In this document: positions 1 through 10,553 of the stretch, one piece after another
How the letters are laid out: each line of letters begins with the position of its first letter
Numbering within the stretch: position 1 is the stretch's first letter
Source: Branchiostoma floridae
Lineage: Eukaryota; Chordata; Leptocardii; Amphioxiformes; Branchiostomatidae
Assembly: GCF_000003815.2 (NCBI RefSeq)
Contig: NC_049988.1
Span: 6,414,004-6,478,003, forward strand
DNA: 64,000 nt
Direction of reading: 5' to 3'
Program-made: the position numbers and the translations under genes
The notes under the pieces: model-generated
What the model was told of the DNA's origin: nothing
Database searches by the model: none
The model's input: the letters and a program-made list of their open reading frames with translations, nothing else

Positions 1-458
1 GTATTTCGCAGATCTTCAAAGAATAATTTAGCCACACAAAAACACCAGCCTGAAACAGCGCTGTAAAAATTTGATAATGTCAAATTCTCGGTAAAATAAA
101 ACACGTTTCATAGGCTTCTAACGCCCGCAGTACCGATTCCTCATATTCGCATCGATTCGATCTAAGGGTGCTTCATTCTCCATTCCTTTTCGCTCCTTTT
201 CGCACTTTCGGGGTACTTCCTTTTCGTTCCTTTTCGCACTTTCGCTACCGAAAGTGCGAAAAGGAGCGAAAAGGAATGGAGTATGAAGCAAACTTAAATA
301 AAATCAATGAGAATATAAGGAATCGGTACTGCGGGCGTTAGAAGCCTATGAAACGTGTTTTATTTTACCGAGAATTTGACATTATCAAATTTTTACAGCG
401 CTGTTTCAGGCTGTTGTTTTTGTGTGGCTAAATTATTCTTTGAAGATCTGCGAAATAC
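1..458. repeat. Large inverted repeat (148-bp arms) with nested inner palindrome
   Basis: Bases 1-148 and 311-458 are reverse complements with about two mismatches. The left arm starts at the window edge, so the repeat may be longer. In the 162-bp spacer a second inverted pair (about 171-210 and 247-288) is built from the CGAAAAGG-type decamer and CGAAAGTGCG. It lies 3' of SSPO exon 22, probably in the next intron. No coding capacity is seen. Confidence 0.9.
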
Positions 459-1074
459 AAAGAAACGGAACTGAGATAAGTAAGTAAGGACTAAAATTCA
501 TTGGGTGGTAGATGAATATCGATTATTATACATTTTCAGGATGAGGCAAGACTGTAACGTTGTTGTTGTATTTGGGTGGCTTTTATTCTCCCTAGAGGGG
601 AGCGCCGCATGCAAATGACCCGCGAAATCCGGTCAGGAAAGATATGCTAATAAACTGCTGCCCCACGAGCATGACAGCTCCTTTTAACAGGGCCAACAAC
701 ATGGTTTTCTGGAGACTGGAGACATATCTTCTCGCTCGTTCACAACGAAAGAAAAGCTGTAAAAGGAGAGACATATATACATTGTACCAAAGAGATTTCA
801 TCAAGTTGTACCATGAGTATTCATCATTTTGGCGGGAAGAAAGGTGCCAACGTGAGGAATTTGTGCAAAGGATATTGGTAAATACAATTTCTGTCAACAA
901 TTTTCCGTCATATTCAATACAAATAAATTTCTGCCTCTTGCGACCGACATCAGGCCCTCGCTGATGATAAAAAATCCCAATGCCGGGTTTAGATGTCCTG
1001 GTTGCAAAACAAATTTAAGGCGTTGTATTAATATTAATGAAAGTGTGAAAAAAAGGGAGGAAAAATAATTCCCA

Positions 1075-1160
1075 ACATGCTGGGCTCGAACTTCCGATCG
1101 TCGACTTCCCTGGGTTCGAACATGCGACCTATATTTCTCTAAGGTCAAGTTCTTACAAAT
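1075..1160. repeat. tRNA-like SINE fragment (weak)
   Basis: Contains two antisense B-box-like motifs (GGCTCGAAC and GGTTCGAAC). It does not fold into a recognisable tRNA. Probably a decayed tRNA-derived SINE. The rest of 459-1390 shows nothing I can assign. Confidence 0.3.
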
Positions 1161-1377
1161 TGTGCAATACATATACTTGTAACTTTGCTATCATTGCATT
1201 TTTTTAACAACTATATCCACATAGCATGGCTTTTTATGATAAAATATGCGCAATCGTTCTCGACATAATCCATTTCTTCTTGCGAAATTTTATAGTATAA
1301 ATGTAATATGGATATTCTAAGGAATGTTATAACCACATTAACACGTACATGAACATAGATATGCATAGATAGGTCTC

Positions 1378-1532
1378 ATCCTTTTCGCACTTTCGGTACT
1401 TTCATTTTTGTTCCTTTTCGTTCCTTTTCGTTCCTTTTCGTTCCTTTTCGTTCCTTTTCGTTCCTTTTCGTTCCTTTTCGTTCCTTTTCGTTCCTTTTCG
1501 TTCCTTTTCGTTCCTTTTCGCACTTTCGGTAG
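1378..1532. repeat. Decamer minisatellite TTCCTTTTCG x ~11
   Basis: About eleven head-to-tail copies of TTCCTTTTCG, flanked on both sides by CGCACTTTCGGTA. The same decamer and flank recur at 180-288 and 12712-12900. The open frames across it (KRNEKERKG-type) are translation artefacts of the repeat. Confidence 0.92.
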
Positions 1533-1549
1533 ACCCTCAAGAAGGTGCA

Positions 1550-1885
1550 ACTACGGTGACAGGGGGTTTGAACCCTGGATCTCTGGGTTCTGGTCCCAAC
1601 ACCCCAACCGTTACGTCAACACGACACTACACTTCAAGTCATTAATATGTATCCAAATTTATAAGAAGGCTATTTTTACTCGTCAACTTACGTCTAACAC
1701 CATGCCATTAGGACAACCCGGTTGTTTGTCAAGGGATTTGAACAAAGGACCTCTGGGTTGTGGCTTGTGGGCCATACACCATAACCGTAACTTTAAAACG
1801 ACACGTGTCAGAAGCCATTAATATGTTTCCCAATTTAAAAACATTCTATTTTTTCTTGTCTACTTACGTCCAGCACCATGCCATC
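1550..1885. repeat. Tandem duplication (~175 bp) carrying a copy of the SSPO exon 22 end and donor
   Basis: Two adjacent units (about 1550-1722 and 1725-1895) share the order: tRNA-like GGTTTGAACC/GATTTGAAC head, CCGTTACGT/CCGTAACTT, CATTAATATGT, then ACTTACGTC-AACACCATGCCAT. The last part is the reverse strand of the exon 22 3' end and its GTAAGT donor. The left copy (around 1685-1725) is a decayed pseudo-exon. Confidence 0.75.
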
Positions 1886-2057
1886 GGGACAGCCGCAACC
1901 CGGTTGTCTGAACAGGTTGCAGTATTCATCTTCGATCATGTTGGCACAGGTCAAAGGGCACGGGGACACGTCATCGCGATAGACGAGGTTCCTCGGACAT
2001 GCGTACACATCCGGGCACTCGTGATCTGAACAATTGAAAATGCCGCTCTCGCAATAG
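1868..2057 (-). CDS. SSPO: SSPO exon 22: further TIL-type module
   Basis: The exon completes a Cys codon split across the intron, then reads [19 protein letters not shown] and [16 protein letters not shown], another TIL-like cysteine module, ending phase 0 before GTAAGT. It is the last SSPO exon recognisable in the window. A third vWD domain, expected from the vertebrate protein as I remember it, is not seen between it and the second module. Confidence 0.75.
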
Positions 2058-5000
2058 CTGTTGTAGTGGACGAGAGATACATGTTAGATACAGTATATAG
2101 CTTCATACGTGAAAGTTTTATTAGGTTGGTAAGTCATTGAAAAATTATTTGTACAAAACCAAGTTTTTTTTTTAAGATCGGTGTTTTAGTGACAGCTTCT
2201 GTTATCCACTGCAAGAAGATGTCGCTGCCAACAGATGGGACGGTTACAGGTTGTTTCGCAACAATGTCAGTTCGCAACTGTCAGTTCGCAACAAGGCAAG
2301 TCTTTTCGCAACAAGGTACAAGTCGTTTTGCAACATTTGAATGTTATAAGTCTTGATAGCCTAATAGTATTAGAAATCGTATTCCTAGCATAATTATACT
2401 CCTACCTGTGCACGCCGCGTATGAAACTGCACCGCCCGGCGTATGAAATCATCGGGCGCGGGCTGTCAGGTCCACGCGACCCAATGTTCCTATGCCGTCG
2501 GTGTTGTCTTTTGCACCCCGTAACATTTTTACACGGAAGGAGTATAATTATGTTAGGAATACGATTTCTAATACTATCAGGCTATCAAGACTTATAACAT
2601 TCAAATGATGCGAAACGGCTTGTACCTTGTTGCGAAAAGACTTGCCTTGTTGCGAACTGACGGTTGCGAACTGACATTGTTGCGAAACAACCTGTTACCG
2701 ATGGGACCTTGCGTTTGGGACCGCATCTGTAAGCAGCGACACCTAACGTTACTTGCAGTGTGCATCAGAAGCAGTCATAATAGCCTCGATGAAGGTGACA
2801 GACGTCTTGAATATGACGTCGGTCTTGTATATAACTCTTGGTTGTGTACAAAGAACTTTGGCATCCTATATAGCTTCATCCTGTACTGTATAGAGTCTTT
2901 TGTGGTATAAATGAGTTTTCAGAAGTGGTGAAATAGTATGCTACACATGATGTGTCTTATTCAATTGTTGAGCAATTTTTCTTGTAGTACAGAATTCGTT
3001 ATAGTAGAGTAAAGGACAATGTAGGTTAAAACTAAATCAAATGTTTATCTTATCATATCTTCTGTGAAATCATTGTATATATCAACAAACGGACAAGCAA
3101 CTAATGCGTCAAGTCCGTTAGATTCTTCTTAGAATTCTACATTAGGGTATGAGGAATTTTCGACGTATCATAGTAACGCTCGTTCACCTTTATCAGGTGT
3201 GGTAACTAATTTATTCCTTGGGTTTAAAATGGATATTGAGGGATATGTATATATCTATATGCAACATTAGAAATGCAGTCAGAATTGCAAAATCAAGAGC
3301 CTATATTATTGAGAACACTGTCTAAACAGCTTCGACAACCACGCATTCCAAGACAAAGAGGTAAACTTAACTTTCCTTCATTGCACACCACAAGTAAACT
3401 GTCTTTTATGTTTCTACTGGCTACATAGTCACCGAACATTCCACTCCCAACGTACCAAGTGTTGCAGCCCTTCTTGATGGTGCTCCCCGGTGCGTACACC
3501 CTGTCGCCGTCCCTACAGTTGCACATGGACTTCCTCACACACACGCCGTCATCATTCAGCGCCATTCCGTCTGCAAAACAAGATCAATACTTTACATCTC
3601 ATCAGATAGGAAGCGCTCTAGTTGTGTGTCTATTCAAACACAGTACTCCCATCTAACGTCCTTTCCAAGGAACGTCCCTAACTTAAGCTAGGTAATCATT
3701 TTCACCTGAATGAAGTGAGAAAACTAATGTTAAGTGTGTTTTCCAAGAGCAAAAGATCGGTGACATAGCAGCGGGCAAACGTTTGTACAAGTTATCCTTC
3801 TCAGCGAACATGGTAGAAAAATAACCTAAAATGGTCTTAGAAGGTTTTAGCTAAGTGTTTGCTATTCCATTCTCTTACAACAGTGAAGATTAATGCTGAC
3901 CTAATCCTAATTCATTTTTATCCGAGGTGTACTTATATCTGACGGCGTTTTTTTTTTAACTATTTGGAGATTTGTTCTAAATGCAGCACCATTAAAAATG
4001 ACAAAATGTCTTAATTGAGGGACTCTGGCATTTAGAACATTTTTTAAAAGAAAGCTAAGTAAGCAAAGTTAGTGCATACTGGTTGTGTAAAAGAATTCTC
4101 TTATATTCTAACAGTTACTTTCTAAAAGGCTTCTATATCAGCATGCATTTAAAGAAGACAGAAACTTTCCGTCCTATATTGGAACGTTTGGCCGCATCAT
4201 CGAAGAGTTGTACTAAAATTAATGTCTTACCAGGACAGTTACATCCCGGGACGCACGGAACCTCCTCTGCTGTGTGGAAACACTCTTCCTCGTGGACCAG
4301 GTCCGTACATGTGCGGCCGCACGTGTCCATGCACTCTTTGTAGAGTTGTCCTCCCGTGCACTGTACAACTGTACCCAAATACAAAACATTCAGATATTTA
4401 GACACATTATTTTTCAGTTAGGTAACATTTCCCTTAAAAAGAGCAATGAATGCCACTTGTAGAATGGATTATTCATACATACATACATACAAACATACAT
4501 GGATATACTAAAACTACAATGCAGCCTGTTATACCTTGCGGTGTAGACTAAAACTACACTTGAAAACGCTACCAAATTGTGGCTGATTTAGGCTGTTACA
4601 AAGAATTTGTCGGTAATTATGGTTTGTACCAAAAGGATGAACTTGCACAGGATTGCTATAGATAAGAAAGGATGCTATAGAGTTTAAGCACTCGTGGATT
4701 GTATTTCTCTATTTATGAAAATCAATTGTGACTATTTTTTCCGCTTACCGCAAACCTCTTTTACTAGTTCGTGTTGCCGCCAGTCGACGACAACTCCCGA
4801 ACGTGCGCACTCGGACGCGTAGGTGGCCACGGCAGAACAGAGGCACTGATCAGTATCTTCACATCCGCAGACATCGTAAAGGCAACTGGAAACATAAAAA
4901 CACAACTGTTATACATCTTTTGGCATAAACTTTTAAGCGCGTGTGTACTTAACCTTTACATTTCATTTTATTTCCGGCAATGATCTCTTTATATAGTACA

Positions 5001-8000
5001 GATGTTAGACTTTGTTACTATGCAATCTGTCTTGCTGCAGTCTTCTTCAAAATTTGAATGAGTTCACGTGACACGTGACGTCAGTGATTGGTCAAAAGTG
5101 CCAGGAAGTTTATACCGCCCATTGTTTCTGTTGGCTGATGGTTGGCGCGTCCTTATATGGACATAGAAAGTCATATTGGGCAAAATTTATCTCACTGTAT
5201 GTATAGAGCTAAAATATATTAAATATTCCACTGGTCGTGACAGACAAGACAGACGGTATGTACAGTATTTGAAGGGTTTATAGTACTGGGGAAGTTCCCC
5301 TAGCTCTTTTCAACATTTAACAGTGAAGTGCGGATTGACGGTCCGTTCTAAGGACTGTAACCCTTTCCAGTAAAATGTTTGTCGGGTGAGTGACGCAGCT
5401 GGGATTCGAACCAACGGCTTCTTGGTTCAGAGGCAAGGCCACTCAACACTGGACTACGCACGCTACTAAAACATGACTTAAACATTTCCTCCACCCCCCC
5501 CCCCCAAGTTCCAGTCAGACTTTTTTACCTGTCATAGTACGGGTTCATGTCCACCTCGATGTGGCAGCTTTGGAAGATGAAATCGAAGATGATGGCACAG
5601 CGTTCCACGGCGAAGTCCCGCATCTGTGTGTAAGTGTCGCACGGGTGGAAGGATAACTGCGCCGCGTCCTGACAGTCAAGGTGCAGCTGTAGGTTTTAAA
5701 AAAAGATGCATGTTAAACTTTATATATCATACAATTTTTCCTTGACAAAGACTGGAGCTGATCATTCAAAAACTTCGATGAGTCCAGTTTTTGTGTTGGA
5801 AATTACAGTTTAGTTTTATTCAGAATGACTACTATGAACACGGATGAATTTTCAAGCTAATGCCATAGTGTCAGTTTCATTTCGAAAACGGAGGTCAAAA
5901 TTCCCTTGAGAGACATATTGACATTACAGGCTGACATATGACAACTAAAAAGTGTACTTGTACAGTATGCTTAATGTTACTATTGTTTTCGTATATTTGA
6001 TAATAGTAAGCTAGCTAAAGTTTTAAATAGGGAAATTCAAGACACCAAAATGGTTAGGTTCTTTGTTCACAACTGGGATATATAAACAATGAACAGCCGA
6101 CCGTCTGTCGCCTTCTTGGTGGCAATATTGAATGGTTCTATTCCGCACTGCAGCTAGGTGTCGCTGCTATCAATGCGGTCCCAAACGTATTGTTATATAT
6201 ATGCGGTTCCAAACGTAAAGTATTGTCAAACATGCGGTCCCAAACGTAACACATTGTCATATTTGCGGTCCCGAACGTATTGTCAATATACGATTTGGGA
6301 TACCTTAAACTTGTTTGCAAATGCCACAGCGTTGGTCTCCAGATCTCCTTCCGGCGTGGTGAAGTCATCATGTTGGTTCCAGTTGAACGTTCCGCACAAG
6401 CCACGAACCTGTAAGTCATTTTAAAATCTCATCATAAACTCTCTTTCCAGTTTTTTTTTTAATTTTCAGCTCTTTTTTGTAGAAATCTACTGACCCCCAA
6501 ACGAAATAATGACCTTCGAGCCAACTGAATCATGACTCACGACTTCATCTCAAAGGAAGCTGGAAAGAAAAGGCTTCCATACACTCAAAGGCCTAATTAT
6601 TACCGTACTTGAGCAAACTGGAGGTTCCGTGCCGAGAATAGAACATTTTGGAGAGACAAGTCTATAGCCGCTATGCGTCATTCAATGATGCCTGCGAATT
6701 ATTGACTGATTATGCATAGATTGCTCGAATAAACACTTTCGCAGATTTCACTACGCATGTGCGGGCTACAAGAATTGTAGCTAATCTATCAAAGGAGAAG
6801 GCCCTTGAGAAGTTCACAGTCTCGTCTCGACTTTTGTTTCCATTTTAATAACAACAATGTTTGGCACGTAATGGCGCCTGCAAAAAGGTGGAATGTTTAC
6901 AAGTCAGGGGCCTTCACCTTTGACATAATATAATTTGCCCAGAATTCCTGTCGCCCGCACATGCGTAGTGAAATCTACGAAAGACCTTATTCCATGCAAA
7001 TCATGCAAATCTTTAATGCTATGCTACGTAATATTTGGACAATACAAAAAGTAGATTTTCCTGCCATTTCTTTACATAGTAAGCTAACTCTACCCTTTTG
7101 CATTGAATATCAAGGCTCAGTGAGAGAAGTTACAACATCACTAGTGCATCAAACAAACATGTCAGATGATGTCTACAAACTGTGATCTTCCTACATAGAC
7201 CTCCATGCTTCCTAGGGAAACACGCCCACATCTGGCTTATCAGTGTCTTGTGTGCCTGACTGCACAGTGGGGTGTCTGATGACAGTTGCACCAGAGTTTT
7301 TGAAAAACGTAATCTTTGCAAGATTTCTTGCAGTTTTGAAGTGAATATAACATCAGCTTATTAATACCCTACAAAATAGACCAAGTGCATGATTATATCC
7401 TATTCTGAAGTGAAAAAAATTGAGTGTTTGAAAAGAAGAAGATCCTCCCTGTAGCCAACTGGAGTGTGATAAACTCATTAGCCCACCCCCTAGGGTGCCT
7501 ACTGGAGGCCTGAAGTTGTTACTTACAGCCAGGAGGGTCTAACTTGGGGGGACACAAAGATAATTACGTAGCATACCTTTAAGATGAGTTACAATGAAGG
7601 TCTTGTCTCCTACCTTGTTAGAGTAGACCGTGTCTAGTGTGATGTAGACACGGTTGATGTTGTCCCACATGATTCTGAAGCCGAATCCTTCCAGAACCGT
7701 GACAATGGAAGAACCTCTCTTCACGTAAATGTCTTGATTTCTAGTTGGAAAGAATAGCGTCACTTTAGAAGTGAAAACAATGTAATACAAGAGGGTGTTC
7801 CTAGCACGCAAAATCTTCGGTACTTATTTTCAATTGAGTTGAGTGATGATGATATTCGTGTTTAGTGCATTTTTCAAGCGTACAATTTAGGGTCTTGCTG
7901 GGGATTCGATCGCAGACACTGTAGATTCTGAAGTTAGATGCATTAACCACATCGCCACACGGGAACAGGAAAGATAAAAGTAGTCTCAAAGGCTTTTGAG

Positions 8001-10511
8001 GTACATGGCGGCAGGTATTTATTTATTTATTTATTTATTGGTTTGGCTGCACCGAACACACAGCCAGGGCTGCCCAACTAGCCTATGGCTATTACAAAGG
8101 GCTAGCCCTGCTGACAAACACATAAACAATACAAATTAAAAAAAAGAACATTTGTATGTACATGGTGTAGGATAACTTACATATTATCTAAAATGGAGTA
8201 TATAACATCATATCATCGACAACAACATTTGCAATGAGAGGTCAGGGTCTGTATATACACGTGTATGACTAATTTACCATGCGTAGATACCCATTTCTGC
8301 ACCTGGGTGGAGTAAGGAAAGTCGTGTAAAGTATTTTTCCCAAAAACGCAAGATCGATGGCGGCAGGTATCTCAGATACCCATTTCTGCACCTGGGTGGA
8401 GTAAGGAAAGTCGTGTAAAGTATTTTTCCCAAAAACGCAAGATCGATGGCGTGTCAAGGGATTCGAGCCCATCATCTTTGGGTTCCGGGCTTAACAGCCT
8501 AACAGTTACGTCAAGTCGATGCAACCAACATATCATTGTATACTATTGGAGGAAATATACCTGAAGGGAATGGTAGTGTCCCTCCCGGCCACGGTAACAT
8601 CCCCGTCCCGTTTCAGGGTGACAGTTGTCATGTGATGGGTGACCGTGACAGACTTGGTACAGGACACCCCTCCGCTACTGCAGCATGGCTCGTTCTGGGC
8701 TAGTGTAGTATATATACCGTTCGTACACTAGTATAGGATACATACCTGAAGGTAACCACGGTAACCTCGCCGTCCCGTTTTAGGGTGACAGTCGTCATGT
8801 GGTGGTGTAGTTTATATACCGTTCGTACACTGGTAAAGGATACATACCTGAAGGGAATGGTAGTGTCCCTCCCGCCCACGGTAACCTCGCCGTCCCGTTT
8901 CAGGGTGACAGTCGTCATGTGGTGGTGTAGTTTATATACCGTTCGTACACTAGTATAGGATACATACCTGAAGGGAATGGTAGTGTCCCTCCCGGCCACG
9001 GTAACCTCGCCGTCCCGTTTCAGGGTGACGGTGGTCATGTGATGTGTGACCGTGACAGACTTGGTACAGGACACCCCTCCACTGCTGCCACATGGCTCGT
9101 TCTGGGCCGTGATCAGCAGCTTACCATCCACGAAGTCCTACAAAGATGAAGATTTCAACAGGTTGGTGAATCAATGAGAATAAGATCTTCAAAAGTCTTT
9201 TCTTAACGAAGAAGACTACTGCAGCATTTCCTCAAACATATTACATACCTCTACGAGTGTATACTCGCACTTTCCCTGGAACGTGTAGAACTTCTGATCG
9301 AACGTTATGTAGTGCGGGTCTCCGAAGACTATGCATGTTCCCGGGCACTTGTCTTCTGAGCAGATCCACTGACCCTCCATACAGATACTGAAGAAAAGGT
9401 TTCATAAAGTTAAAAGTCGTTTCTACACCGGACTGTGTATACATATAGGATGGCGCCCATCTCTGTTTCCTTGGCCATTTGGCCACACAACTCTTCAAGC
9501 ACAGATGGGACGATTGTATTGGTAGTGTCGTTAGTTTAGCTTTAAATCTTGAAATTTGTGATGATAGTTCACCTTTATTCGCGGGGTAACCTATATCCAT
9601 TGTTTTTGAAAACAGGGTGTCCTGGGATATCAAGTTGACGCGTCGACGGACGATGATTTCAAACTACAATATTTTTAAAATTTTGCAGTGTGATATAACA
9701 ACGGATAAAAGGTAGCCTAATGTTTGAAAAAATGCAATTTCATGTGACAACGGATATAGGTTACCCCGCGGATAAAGGTGAAAAAGCGTTAGAAAGTGAC
9801 GTAATCCAAAGAGTTTAAAATTGTCCGTGGTACATGTATTTTTTTTTCGTCCAAGCTGTTATATTTTTGTGTTCACATCTTACCATTCGTTGCATCTTTG
9901 CTTGATGACGTCACCTGTACTGAACCGCTCCCTATGATGGTAGCAGGGACACTCTTCGGCCGGCACGCACTGACCATCGTCCAGATACGTCCCCTCTGGA
10001 CACTGAGAGGGATGCACAAAGCAGTGTTAGCATGAAGGTTCATCTGATCTAGTAAACTACAAAGTGAGAAATGAAACATACTGTATCACAAAAAAATTAC
10101 TTCCCTGAAATTTTAAACCAGATCACTTGGTCTTCCTCAGTGCACAAGAAAGAGTAGATAACAGGAAAAATCGCTGTAGCAAACGCAGAGGCAACCCCTC
10201 TTAAAACTAAGTGTCATATATGACATTGACTATAACTCTTTCATAGTATAAAAATCCTGATCCTTCGGTTCTTAAACAAACGGCTAAGGAGCACAAACCT
10301 ACAACACTTACTCTGTACTCCAAGAGCTACCTACCATTCAAAAATCACTACCATAGCATGTCCGGAACTTGAGATATCAAAACTTAAAGTGCCGTTACAG
10401 TACCGTTACAAATCGCTAGATGTTCTTCCCACATATCAAATAATAATAAATCCACCCAGGAAAGTTTACGTTATTCTGTCCAACATCAAGCAAGTACACA
10501 CACACACACAC

Positions 10512-10553
<42 letters not shown>

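Noticed and set aside
1338-1821. Open frames of KRNEKERKG / [10 protein letters not shown] type on both strands
   Set aside because: They are the translation of the TTCCTTTTCG decamer array, which stays open in several frames.
5395-5465. Possible tRNA gene (B-box motif)
   Set aside because: The A box, acceptor stem and anticodon arm do not pair; better explained as a SINE head.
8561-8699. Copy of exon 15 with its own acceptor as a possible alternative SSPO exon
   Set aside because: Joined from exon 14 it reaches TGA after about 22 codons; joined from exon 15 it reaches TAG after about 8 codons. Neither phase works.
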